The notes: a model not told the origin generated them from the sequence alone. 35,281 nt of DNA from Acidobacteriaceae bacterium (GCA_025356095.1 JANXUR010000011.1:1-35281), one strand, 5' to 3'. Shown: positions 1-7,781, numbered from the stretch's first letter. Numbers and translations are program-made.

Positions 1-83
1 AGCTCGGCCACGATCTCGCGTGGAGTCAGGTCGTCCAGACCAAGGTTTTCTTCTTCAGTGGAAGCGGGCAGGTAAAGAGCCAT
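1..83 (-). CDS. hslU: HslU ATPase subunit, N-terminus only (cut by window edge)
   Basis: Reading leftward from the ATG at 83-81, the first 27 codons give a short variable leader and then DDLTPREIVAEL, the characteristic start of HslU (ClpY), the AAA+ unfoldase that feeds substrates to the HslV peptidase in the cytoplasm. The rest, including the Walker motifs, lies outside the window. The call rests on this motif and on hslV lying upstream on the same strand. hslV and hslU are normally adjacent; here about 2 kb separates them. I see no strong ribosome-binding site before this ATG. Confidence 0.75.
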   Translation of the reverse strand, partial: MALYLPASTEEENLGLDDLTPREIVAE

Positions 84-204
84 ACCACAATTATCGCAGG
101 AGTGAGAGCAGGGCCGAGCCGAGCCCATGAGGGGAGTCAGCGAGGTGGCCGAGCAGGGGAAGAGTAAGGCGCTTTTTTGGCGGGGATTATACCCGTGTAG
201 TCGT

Positions 205-225
205 GTAACACGAGAATCGTGTTAC
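205..225. promoter_or_regulatory. Perfect inverted repeat upstream of the first toxin-antitoxin pair (putative autoregulatory operator)
   Basis: Arms GTAACACGA (205-213) and TCGTGTTAC (217-225) are exact reverse complements around a GAA spacer, 41 bp before the antitoxin GTG start. Ribbon-helix-helix antitoxins commonly bind such palindromes to repress their own operon, so this is the likely operator. The site lies between the outward-facing antitoxin and hslU starts, so it could also touch hslU expression. No convincing -35/-10 pair was assigned. Position and symmetry are seen; binding is inferred. Confidence 0.55.
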
Positions 226-266
226 GCTAAGTTATCTAGGGACTAGTAGGAAGTGTCGGAGCAATT

Positions 267-611
267 GTGGAGAATACGCGCAAAGTGAAGGCCGAGCCAC
301 TAGCGGAACGATTGGCGGAACGATTGGCGGAGCGATTGGCGGAACGAGGGGCGGAACGAGGGGCGGAGCCTAAACCGCAGCGTCGGCTGAAGAACGTCAC
401 CATTACCATGGATGAGGATCTGCTGCGGCGTTTGAGGGTGGAGGCGGCAGAGCAGGGGGCGAGCGTTTCCCGACTGGTGACGGAGTTGGCGCGGGAGCGG
501 GTGCTGCGTAAGGACTCCCATCAGCGGGCGATGCGAGATTTTCTGGCGGGGGCGCCGCTGTTCCGGTCGGGCGGCAAGTACTTGACGCGCCAGGAGGCAC
601 ATGACCGGTAG
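267..611 (+). CDS. Ribbon-helix-helix (CopG/VapB-like) antitoxin
   Basis: Predicted antitoxin of the PIN toxin encoded directly downstream; the two frames overlap by 11 nt (601-611), implying translational coupling. The 114-aa product has a beta strand (NVTITM, about residues 43-48) followed by two helices (DEDLLRRLRVEAAEQG, then SVSRLVTELARERVL), the layout of a ribbon-helix-helix DNA-binding domain. The C-terminal tail (about 80-114) would be the toxin-binding part. The start is a GTG at 267. The next in-frame ATG (408) would remove the DNA-contacting strand, so the GTG is preferred. Residues about 13-35 are an odd repetitive AERL/AERG stretch encoded by 12-bp tandem repeats. The exact antitoxin subfamily is uncertain. 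Confidence 0.75.
   Translation: MENTRKVKAEPLAERLAERLAERLAERGAERGAEPKPQRRLKNVTITMDEDLLRRLRVEAAEQGASVSRLVTELARERVLRKDSHQRAMRDFLAGAPLFRSGGKYLTRQEAHDR
303..370 (+). repeat. 12-bp tandem repeat inside the antitoxin gene
   Basis: About five and a half copies of a 12-bp unit (GCGGAACGATTG and variants ending GAGGG) begin at 303, 315, 327, 339, 351 and 363. The unit is a multiple of three, so each copy adds four residues (AERL or AERG) without breaking the frame. The repeat encodes an arginine/glutamate-rich N-terminal arm ahead of the ribbon-helix-helix domain. Copy number is likely to vary between strains. Confidence 0.85.
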
Positions 612-1047
612 TTGCTTCGTGGACACTAACGTATTTCTGTATGCCCACGACGCGGCGGAGCCAGAAAATGCTTTGCGCGCGCAGGCGTGGCTGGCGGAGC
701 TTGGCGACAGTGGGTCAGGCCGCATCAGCTATCAGGTTGTGCAGGAGCTTTATGCCAACCTGATCCGAAAGAGGCTGGTGCCGCCGGAGACGGCGCAGCG
801 CTTGTGCCGTGCACTTATGGGATGGCAACCAGTCGCAGCTGATGCAGAAATATTGGAGTCTGCCTGGGCGATTGGCGACCGCTATGGTCTTTCCTTCTGG
901 GATGCAATGATTGTGGCGGCGGCGCTGCGGCAAGGCTGCCGGTATCTGCTGACCGAGAACCTGCAGCATGGGCAGGTGATTGAGGGAGTGCGGGTGGTCA
1001 GCCCGTTTGAGGCTGAGCCGAGGGCGCTAGGCGGGGATGGCTTTTAA
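601..1047 (+). CDS. PIN-domain toxin (VapC-like ribonuclease)
   Basis: 148-aa PIN-domain protein, expected to be a Mg2+-dependent ribonuclease held inactive by the antitoxin encoded just before it. The acidic active-site pattern is visible: D8 in FVDTNVFLY, E49 in VVQELYANL, D101 in SFWDAMIVAAAL, and a TEN motif near residue 118. The 11-nt overlap with the antitoxin marks a classic two-gene operon. Its TAA stop (1045-1047) overlaps tail-to-tail with the stop of the SIR2-like gene on the other strand. The RNA target cannot be read from sequence. Confidence 0.85.
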   Translation: MTGSCFVDTNVFLYAHDAAEPENALRAQAWLAELGDSGSGRISYQVVQELYANLIRKRLVPPETAQRLCRALMGWQPVAADAEILESAWAIGDRYGLSFWDAMIVAAALRQGCRYLLTENLQHGQVIEGVRVVSPFEAEPRALGGDGF

Positions 1048-2052
1048 AGCTGTGCCTCGGCGCGGCGCTTCACCCATTCTTCGAAGAAAATCGGGCAACT
1101 CTTCACGTCTTCGAAACGAGCGGCATTGAACTCTTCCATGATGCGATCGCTGTCGTTGCCGCAGACGACCTCGATCGCAGCGGCCTTGGGAATATTGTCA
1201 AAAAGAAGTTCCCGCGCTCGTTCGTCGGCAGCAGGAAGACTGTATCCGCAGATGACGACTGCCGAGCTCCGCTGAAGCTGTTCCTTAGCTTGGCCCCAAA
1301 TCAAGTCCCAAAAGGGCTTCCATTCCGGCCCAAATGGTGTTGTAAAAAAGAATTCCTTTGACCTTGTCGGATAGATCAAGGCTGAAAGAGTAGTCCCTTG
1401 GTACCACCTGTGATTGTCGAGTTGTTCGCATCCCAAGTACTTTGCATCAACATCGAGCATCACTGGTCTTTCGCCAAGCGTATTGTCAGGATCAATCCGT
1501 CCGAAACCTCTGATGCCACCGAACATTGACGCAAGCCAATTGACACTGCCATGTAGTTTTCAGGACCATGACGTCGCTTGGCTTATTGCTTGAACTGAAA
1601 GGGAACCCGTATCCAGTCGAAAGGTTCCACTTCGCAGACCTATTTAGCTCCTTTTCGACCGAATCGTCATAATTGAAGGTAAGCACTGTATCGCCCGGTG
1701 ATGCGATGCGACTTGCGAAAGCCTGATATGCAGGTGCAGAGCCCCGAATTTGACGAAACCAGGCGCCGATACGGTACAGCAGCGCGCTGCGAAGGTTGGG
1801 GAGCTCCCCATCAGGGGCCGCAGTTGTGCCTGCTTTGTTGATGCGAGCCTGAAGGCTTGTGAAGAGGTCTTCGACGTTTGGCGTCTCGCCGAAGGTTTCG
1901 ACTGCTAACTCTGCGTAGCCGCTTAGGGTTTGGTCACCTGAGCCCCGCATTGCCTCGATCAAGTCCCGCCCCATGGTTGAGGCAAGCGGGTAGCCAGCGT
2001 GTTTCGACGCTCCTGCCCCGAAGATGTAAGTGGTTTGTGGCACCGAAAACAC
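1044..2052 (-). pseudogene. SIR2-like protein, interrupted by a +1 frameshift
   Basis: A single SIR2-like domain of about 335 aa, split over two frames. The first part (2052 to about 1560) has the nucleotide-binding motif FGAGASKHAGYP (residues about 11-22) and the TFNYD motif. The second (about 1557 to 1044) has LHGSVNW, then CGYSLPAADERARELL near the end. Dropping one A from the AAAA run at 1557-1560 (minus strand) joins the halves into VLKLHGSVNW, the family core. Proteins of this type (SIR2_2-like) are often NAD-cleaving effectors in phage defence or toxin-antitoxin settings; that role is inferred here. Start is GTG at 2052 with an AGGA ribosome-binding site and only 5 nt after the hslV stop. 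A sequencing error is possible, so the gene may be intact. Confidence 0.8.
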
Positions 2053-2057
2053 CTATC

Positions 2058-2609
2058 CTAAATTTCCTCGATCACAAAGTTTTCGTTGGTATAGATGCAC
2101 ATTTTGCCGGCGATATGCATGGCGGCTTCGGCTATTTCTCTGGCGGTGAGGCTGGTGTGTTCTAGCAGGGCGCGGGCGGCGGCTTGGGCGTAGGGGCCTC
2201 CGCTGCCGATGGCGGCGATGCCGCCGTCGGGCTCGATGACGTCGCCCTGGCCGCTGAGGAGGAAGGTTTGCTCGGCGTCGGCGACGATGAGCATGGCTTC
2301 GAGGTGGCGCAGGTACTTGTCGGTACGCCAGTCTTTGGCAAGCTCGACGGCAGCGCGGCCAAGGTTGCCCTGATACTGCTCGAGCTTGGCCTCAAAACGG
2401 CTGAACAGGTTGAAGGCGTCGGCCGTGGAGCCAGCGAAGCCGGAGATGACCTTTTCCTGATACATGCGGCGGACTTTGCGGGCGTTGTGCTTCATCACCG
2501 TATCGCCGAGGGTGACCTGGCCATCGCCGGCGAGGGTGACTTTGCCATCGCGGCGGACGGCGAGCACAGTGGTGGAACGGATGCGGCGGGTCTGCGACAG
2601 TTGGGCCAT
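2058..2609 (-). CDS. hslV: HslV, ATP-dependent protease peptidase subunit
   Basis: Threonine peptidase that forms the proteolytic chamber of the cytoplasmic HslUV complex. The 183-aa product matches HslV along its length: [19 protein letters not shown] with the N-terminal catalytic Thr, [36 protein letters not shown] and a C-terminal [13 protein letters not shown]. The start at 2609 gives a 12-residue leader before the catalytic Thr (residue 13 or 14), which would have to be removed. A longer frame reaches 2669 but adds nothing family-like. Downstream, instead of hslU, comes the SIR2-like gene 5 nt away. Confidence 0.93.
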   Translation of the reverse strand: MAQLSQTRRIRSTTVLAVRRDGKVTLAGDGQVTLGDTVMKHNARKVRRMYQEKVISGFAGSTADAFNLFSRFEAKLEQYQGNLGRAAVELAKDWRTDKYLRHLEAMLIVADAEQTFLLSGQGDVIEPDGGIAAIGSGGPYAQAAARALLEHTSLTAREIAEAAMHIAGKMCIYTNENFVIEEI

Positions 2610-2759
2610 ACCATTAATTGTAGAGGTTCTGGCGGTTTTGCCGCAGGGGATGCGCGCGCGGGTGGCCAAACATATCGCCGCACGGTCTGGCTCTGCGCCT
2701 GTGTTTTGCGGCGCGCTGGGTGCGGCTGCTCACGCGCCTGCAAAGGCTTGCGAGGCGAG

Positions 2760-3485
2760 TTAGTGCTTGCGCGGAGTCAGCTTGCGGAGAACACTCTTGA
2801 TCTCCGGAGTGTATTCGCGAGCCAGATTCAGACCGAAGACGAAGCCCATCTCCACGTGACCTGCCTGGACGCCCTGCACCAGTGGGCTGTAGTGGTCGGG
2901 ATACCAGGACCGGGAAATCATGGTCGAGCCATAGGCCCCGGCAAGCTGCGGCAAATCGAAGCGGACGCGACCGTGGTTGTCATAGGCAACAAAGCTGAAC
3001 TTGAGGGCATTCCAAGTGCGTGGGCCGACGCCGGAGCAACGACAGGGGAAGTAACGGGGGTCAAATCCCAGCGCGGCATCGCCCGCCTCGTGCACACCAG
3101 TATGGATGGTGAAAATAGCAAACTCAGTGCCGACGCGCCGGCCGTAGCCACCAAGGTTGCGACCCCAATCGCCAGCGGGATCCTTGGGATCGTGCGTGAT
3201 GAAACCTCCAGAGGCGGCACCCGCTGCGGCTACATAGGTGAATGGATTTGCTAAATAATCTTTGGCGAAGCGGTCCCAGCGCTGCGTGCTGGTCAAAGGC
3301 GCGTAGCCGGGCTCATCGGGTGCAATGAGCCCCGTCCTTAGTACAGGAGTGCCGACGGGAGTCCGCTTTGTGTCTGAGCCTTGTGCGCTGGCGGCGGAGT
3401 TAACGCTGATCTCAAGCGCCAGTAAAGATAGAATCACACTAAGGAGCGAACCCCGCTGCCTGTGTTTCAGAAGCTGCTTCATCAT
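2760..3485 (-). CDS. Exported protein of unknown function
   Basis: 241-aa protein with a signal peptide (MMKQLLKHRQRG, hydrophobic core LLSVILSLLALEI, likely cleavage after ASA near residue 35). The mature part has no enzyme motif I recognise. It is rich in Gly and aromatic residues (FAIFTIHTGVHEAGDAALGFDPRYFPCRCSG; later AGHVEMGFVFGLNLAREY), resembling acidobacterial cell-envelope proteins annotated only as hypothetical. Start ATG at 3485 is preferred over the longer frame to 3572 because a GGAG ribosome-binding site lies about 6 nt upstream and the signal peptide begins there. It lies 150 nt upstream of hslV on the same strand. Confidence 0.75.
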   Translation of the reverse strand: MMKQLLKHRQRGSLLSVILSLLALEISVNSAASAQGSDTKRTPVGTPVLRTGLIAPDEPGYAPLTSTQRWDRFAKDYLANPFTYVAAAGAASGGFITHDPKDPAGDWGRNLGGYGRRVGTEFAIFTIHTGVHEAGDAALGFDPRYFPCRCSGVGPRTWNALKFSFVAYDNHGRVRFDLPQLAGAYGSTMISRSWYPDHYSPLVQGVQAGHVEMGFVFGLNLAREYTPEIKSVLRKLTPRKH

Positions 3486-3587
3486 GGCCACTCCAATTCT
3501 AGATGTTTGCAATACGAGGGTTGTGCACGTTTGCGACAGGTTATTGACACGTTTGCGGCACGGTTGCGGCACACCTGTGCGCCCCGG

Positions 3588-4151
3588 CTACTTGTGTAGC
3601 AGGAACGCCTTGAGGCTGCTGCCCTTTTCTTCCGTAAAGTCGCCTTCGCCGCGCCACAGCACATTGCCTTGGCGATCCACCAATAAAGCGTACACGTGCG
3701 ATTCATCGGTGATGTGGAGTGCGTCAAGAAAAGGCTTCTGGTCGAGATAAAGCGTGATGGTGCGGTCACGCTGGCCTTGGTCGGGGATGCCGCGCTTCAT
3801 GCCGTTGTTGATAAACCAGCGAGCAAAGCCGTTGAGCCGAGAAATAGTGGGCAATTCGTAATAGTGCAGCTGCGGGTCGAGGTCAGTAAAACGCTTCATC
3901 TGGTGCAGCCATGTATCTACGTTGGACTGCTGCTCGCGCTGAAAGGCGATGAGCACCAGATTGCGCTCACCTGCAAAATCACCCGGCAGGTTGACCGTCT
4001 TACCAGAAAGATTCTCTGACGTAACGCTGGGGAAGCGGGCGGCATCTGCTGCAAACGAAGTCGCTACAAGTAGTGGCAGAAGCGGGATCATCGAGGGCGA
4101 AGCCGCGAACGCGAGCAAAATTCCTTTGAACACTTTGAACACTTTGAACAA
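3588..4151 (-). CDS. Secreted thioredoxin-fold-like protein without CxxC
   Basis: 187-aa exported protein. After a signal peptide (hydrophobic to about residue 35, ending SFAADAA) the sequence LSGKTVNLPGDFAGERNLVLIAFQREQQSNVDTWL resembles the start of thioredoxin/AhpC-like folds, but the two-cysteine active site is missing. The ending (ALLVDRQGNVLWRGEGDFTEEKGSSLKAFL) matches the last strands and helix of that fold. It may be a non-redox binding protein; the family name is uncertain. The TTG start at 4151 is backed by an AGGAGG site 6-7 nt upstream. The first codons are a 9-bp tandem repeat giving FKVFKVFK. Confidence 0.7.
   Translation of the reverse strand: MFKVFKVFKGILLAFAASPSMIPLLPLLVATSFAADAARFPSVTSENLSGKTVNLPGDFAGERNLVLIAFQREQQSNVDTWLHQMKRFTDLDPQLHYYELPTISRLNGFARWFINNGMKRGIPDQGQRDRTITLYLDQKPFLDALHITDESHVYALLVDRQGNVLWRGEGDFTEEKGSSLKAFLLHK
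4124..4150 (-). repeat. 9-bp tandem repeat at the 5' end of the thioredoxin-like gene
   Basis: Three exact copies of CTTTGAACA (plus-strand reading) at 4124, 4133 and 4142. They encode Val/Leu-Phe-Lys triplets at the extreme N-terminus, adding positive charge to the signal peptide in steps of three residues. Confidence 0.85.
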
Positions 4152-4327
4152 GAGGGCCCTCCTAGCCTTGAGGATAGCAGCGCATTTTGACGATGTACGT
4201 TTCTTATTGCTCGGCGGATGGGTTTGCGGGGGGAGAATTTACTCCCAACGAAACCAAAATGGCACGAATTATCGTGACACGAAAAGCGGTAGCTTGCGCG
4301 AAAGCATAATCGGCCCATGAACATTGC

Positions 4328-4358
4328 AAAAAATCGGGGGACGCATCCTGCGTCCCCC
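4328..4358 (-). terminator. Rho-independent terminator after the cytochrome gene
   Basis: Arms GGGGGACGCA (4336-4345) and TGCGTCCCCC (4349-4358) are perfect complements with a 3-nt loop. Read on the minus strand, the stem is followed by a run of six T (4333-4328). It lies 27 nt beyond the final stop of the multiheme cytochrome gene (4385), so it ends that transcript before the thioredoxin-like gene. Confidence 0.85.
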
Positions 4359-4384
4359 AAGGTGAAATTCGCGGAAGAAGTTGC

Positions 4385-6089
4385 CTAGCCTCCGTTGGGG
4401 CCGTTATGGCAGTCGTCGCACGTCACCTGTGTTGCGGTGGCGTAGGTCTTCTTGCCGTTCTCAATGTTAAAGGTGCGGGCAGCCGTGGTGACGGCCAGGA
4501 ACGAGCCGCGGTAGTCGGCACCATGGCAGTAGGCGCAGGCGGTCTTGCCGTTGCCCTGTGCGTAGTCACCGTGGCCGCTTACCCATGATTGTGAGTTGGT
4601 GGACTACACCTGATGCGGGCCACCATTATTGGTGAATGGAACTGGGTTATGGCAAGTGGTGCATTCGGCGATCTTGCCGGTGTGGCCCTGCAGTTTGCGG
4701 CTATAAAGCTGGTCATTGGGCTGGCTGGTGGCGAACTCCGCGTGCGGTGCGCCGTGGCAGGAGGGGCATCCCAAGTTTCCGTGACCGTTGCTCTGGCGGA
4801 ACAACTGGTAGGGAGCCTTGGGCACGTTGGGCTGGGTGGCGAAGCGGGTATCGGTTGCCACGCGCCATAGGCCATTCGTGTCGAAGGTAGTGGTATAGCG
4901 GGTGCTGTTCTCGTGGCACATCTGGCAAGCCGGAACGTCAAGCCAGCCAGCCCGCGTTGGATTGCCCACGGTGGTGAGGTTGCCATGACAGTTCTGGCAC
5001 GTCACATTAGAGGACATGGCACCGCGGTTGCACTGCGTCTTGACGCCGGGGTGACAGAGGTAGCACGAGGTCAGCGGATCGGTCTGGTTGTCTAAGCTGA
5101 TGCCGTTGGCGTAATTGATCTGCGGCCCATGCAGGGTATGCATGTCCGACGTGAGTGAGGCGATGCCGGTGACGCCCGGGGTGCCCAGAGCGTTGGTGCT
5201 GTGGCAGGAGGCGCAGAGGATGGGTGTGCCAGACAGTGCGGTCTGCTGCAGGCTGGACTGATAGACATAGCCTTGGGTCGCCAAAGCGGCGAGGTAGGGC
5301 GCGATGTTTATTTTGTCGTCATGCTTACGCAGGATGTTGTACTTGGCGTCTTTGGCGGGGTCGGGATTGTTCACCCAGCCATTCTTTGGCTTGGCGTCGT
5401 TGTCGCCGCTGCTGGAGGCATGGCAGTTGTGGCAACTGATTTCGTCACGCACCGCCATCACGATGGTGACCGCGGCCAACTGCGTGCCGGTTCAGTCCTT
5501 GGCTACGACGGACACCGTTGGGAAGGGGTTAAACGCCTGTTTGTTGTCGTAAGGAACGGTGGGGATGCCGATGGCTTCCCACCAGCCCGTAGTCTTGTTG
5601 TAGGTGAGCGGATTCGGGGTCAGGCTTTGCACTTTGTTGCCGGTTAGGCCGACGTCTTTGGCGGGGCTGGCATGGAACAGCGGCTGTGCATTAAGACCAG
5701 AAATTGGTCTTGGTAGAACTAATGGTGTTGATGGATGCGGTGGAATCCTTGATTGCCTGATAGGTGATGGTGACGCCAGAGGTGACCAGCTTCGGATCTG
5801 ACACTTTGGTCATCAGTTGGGCGTGAATCGAGTTGTACGGCGGCAGAATGGAGAACACAGAATAGTCCTCGCCATCAATGCAATGCATCCCGAGTTCGGC
5901 CCATGCGGTTAGGGTGTATTGGGTGGTGGTGGCGGTGACAACCGCCGTCTTGTAGGTGGGTGGAACTGCTTTGCTGGTGGTAATGCCTGACCCGGGCGTG
6001 ACCTTGTTGCTGGCCGCAAGCGAGGGATTGTGACCGGCCGTCAGCAAGACGCTGCCGAGAACCAGAACTGCCGCTGCAATGCGATACAT
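4385..6089 (-). pseudogene. Nine-heme c-type cytochrome, broken by a frameshift and two in-frame stops
   Basis: A periplasmic or surface multiheme cytochrome c spread over three open pieces. The ATG at 6089, with a GGGAG site, starts a signal peptide (MYRIAAAVLVLGSVLLTAG). Then comes WAELGMHCIDGEDYSVFSILPPYN, a segment seen ahead of heme domains in related multiheme proteins. Lesion 1 is a frameshift at about 5691-5695 (NFWS then stop; the next frame resumes NAQPLFHASPAKDVG). Lesion 2 is a TGA at 5494-5492 (VVAKD-stop-TGTQLAAV). Lesion 3 is a TAG at 4606-4604 (GGPHQV-stop-STNSQSW). Across the repaired frame there are nine CxxCH sites: CHNCH, CASCH, CYLCH, CQNCH, CQMCH, CPSCH, CTTCH, CAYCH and CDDCH, the last two beyond the TAG. 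The heme motifs are all intact, suggesting recent decay or clustered sequence errors. Confidence 0.85.
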
Positions 6090-6422
6090 GTGAAGCTCCC
6101 TTCCGAAGGGGTTAAACAAAAATGGCCCACCCACATGGGCGAGGCGAAAACGACAGGGGGACGAAGCGACCAACTACATGAATATATGGTGATACAGAAA
6201 GTTGCCCGATCATAGCGCACTTTGGCCGCTTTTCATCCCCTCGTCACGCACACGTGTGACGAACCTCACGCAGGGGACGCAAAGGTAGCAGTAGGAGCCG
6301 TTCGTGGTGGCTCGCATGCTAGTTGGGGCGGGCGGTTATCATACTGTGGCAGGCGTTGCTGCCGGTGTTCGCGGCCTAAACTGGCGGATAGCCCGGGTGA
6401 AGGACGCAGTTCCAAGGAGGGT
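6090..6422. other. Divergent intergenic region between cytochrome and aminotransferase genes
   Basis: 333 bp without a supportable gene; it must hold the promoters of both flanking genes. A stretch near 6175-6190 is AT-rich. An inverted repeat is at 6241-6262. A strong AAGGAGG ribosome-binding site (6413-6419) precedes the aminotransferase ATG. An open frame from 6222 continues into the aminotransferase, but its first 67 residues look non-coding (Cys/Arg-rich, no homology to the family). Confidence 0.6.
6241..6262. promoter_or_regulatory. Inverted repeat in the divergent promoter region (possible operator)
   Basis: Arms TCGTCAC (6241-6247) and GTGACGA (6256-6262) are exact complements with an 8-nt spacer. 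The palindrome CACACGTGTG (6249-6258) overlaps the centre. The position between two divergent genes is typical of a regulator site. No regulator gene is adjacent, so the binding protein is unknown. Confidence 0.35.
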
Positions 6423-7781
6423 ATGCGAGTGCAGATTCATCGGGAACGGCTGGCCGCGCTGATGCTGCGGGAGCAGCAGAGGTTTGAGCAGGAGCATCCC
6501 CGGTCTAAGGCGCTGTTTGAGCGCGGCCAAGACTCGCTGCTGGCTGGTGTGCCCATGAACTGGATGAGGAAGTGGGCTGGCGGCTTTCCGGTGTTTGTAG
6601 CGGAAGCGCATGGGGCGCACTTTACCGATGTGGATGGCCGCGAATACGTAGATTTGTGTCTCGGCGACACGGGCGCAATGACGGGGCACTCGCCAGCGGC
6701 ACCAGTGGAAGCACTGCGCGAGCAATTGGGTCGTGGCATTACTACGATGCTGCCGACGGAAGACGCGTTATGGGTGGGCGAAGATCTGCAGCGGCGATTT
6801 GGCATGAAGTATTGGCAGTTTGCGCTGACGGCGACGGACGCCAACCGATTTTCCCTTCGCCTGGCGCGCGAGATTACGCAGCGGTCGAAGGTGATGGTGT
6901 TTAACTGGTGCTATCACGGCACGGTGGATGAAAGTTTTGCCACACTTGGTGGGGATGGAACCGTGCGGGCGCGGCGCGGCAACATTGGAGCGCCAGTGGA
7001 TCCGGGGATCACGACGCGCGTGGTCGAGTTCAACGACGTGGCCATGCTGGAGCGCGAGCTGGCGCATGGGGACGTAGCTTGCGTGCTGATGGAGCCCGTG
7101 ATGACCAACGTCGGCATCGTGCATCCCGCGCCGGGATTCCACCTGGCGCTGCGCGAACTGACGCGCGCGCACGGCACACTGCTGATTGATGACGAGACGC
7201 ATACGATCTGCGCTGGCCCCGGCGGCTACAAGCAGGTAGAAGGACTTCATCCGGACATTTTTGTACTGGGCAAGCCGATTGGCAGCGGTGTGCCGGGGGC
7301 TGTGTACGGCTTCACTGCGGAGGTTGCGGCACGCTTTATGGCGCGGCAAACGCTGGAGGATTGCGACACGGGCGGCATCGGCGGAACGCTGGCGGGCAAT
7401 GCATTGTCACTGGCGGCGATGCGGGCGACGCTGGGCCACGTACTGACAGACGCCGCGTTTGCCAGGATGATTCCGATGGCTGAGCGCTGGACGGCTGGTG
7501 TGGCCGAGGCGATTGCCGACTTCGACATGCCGTGGCATGTGACGCGACTCGGCTGCCGCGCGGAGTATCTTTTTACGAAGCAGCCGCCGAAAAACGGCAC
7601 TGAGGCGCATGACGCGATGGACTTTGAGCTGGAGCGATTCATGCACCTCTATACGCTGAACCGAGGGGTGCTGCTGACGCCATTCCACAACATGGCGTTG
7701 ATGTGTCCGGTAACCAGCGAGGCGGATGTGGACCGGCATACCGAAGTGTTTCGCGAAGCGTTGCAGGAACTGGTGCGGTAA
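6423..7781 (+). CDS. Class III PLP-dependent aminotransferase (glutamate-1-semialdehyde aminomutase-like)
   Basis: 452-aa PLP enzyme of aminotransferase class III. The PLP lysine is K284 in FVLGKPIGSGVPG, the cofactor-binding acid D257 in LLIDDETHT, and the N-terminal domain has HFTDVDGREYVDLCLGDTGAMTGHSP. True HemL proteins usually carry SGTEA where the phosphate is held; this one has ATDAN (about residues 137-141), so it is probably a transaminase of a related subgroup and not the heme enzyme. Substrate unknown. The start at 6423 is set by AAGGAGG just upstream. It leads a plus-strand group with the lipoprotein 23 nt downstream. Confidence 0.85.
   Translation: MRVQIHRERLAALMLREQQRFEQEHPRSKALFERGQDSLLAGVPMNWMRKWAGGFPVFVAEAHGAHFTDVDGREYVDLCLGDTGAMTGHSPAAPVEALREQLGRGITTMLPTEDALWVGEDLQRRFGMKYWQFALTATDANRFSLRLAREITQRSKVMVFNWCYHGTVDESFATLGGDGTVRARRGNIGAPVDPGITTRVVEFNDVAMLERELAHGDVACVLMEPVMTNVGIVHPAPGFHLALRELTRAHGTLLIDDETHTICAGPGGYKQVEGLHPDIFVLGKPIGSGVPGAVYGFTAEVAARFMARQTLEDCDTGGIGGTLAGNALSLAAMRATLGHVLTDAAFARMIPMAERWTAGVAEAIADFDMPWHVTRLGCRAEYLFTKQPPKNGTEAHDAMDFELERFMHLYTLNRGVLLTPFHNMALMCPVTSEADVDRHTEVFREALQELVR

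Noticed and set aside
303-370. CRISPR-like array
   Set aside because: This and the other tandem repeats have 9-15 bp units without spacers, so none is a CRISPR array.
1550-1565. Programmed ribosomal frameshift in the SIR2-like gene
   Set aside because: A +1 shift would be needed at an ordinary AAAA run; there is no X-XXY-YYZ slippery heptamer and no evident pause signal.
2184-3254. Long plus-strand open frame (356 codons) opposite hslV and the exported-protein gene
   Set aside because: It lies antisense to two well-supported genes, shows no family motif, and is explained by high GC content reducing stop codons.
4604-5494. TGA and TAG in the cytochrome frame as selenocysteine or pyrrolysine codons
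   Set aside because: Neither position is a conserved or catalytic residue, no SECIS-like hairpin was seen next to the TGA, and a frameshift in the same gene points to plain decay or sequence error.
6222-6422. Upstream in-frame extension of the aminotransferase (67 residues)
   Set aside because: Composition is Cys/Arg/Gly-rich and unlike the family, and an ideal AAGGAGG ribosome-binding site precedes ATG 6423.
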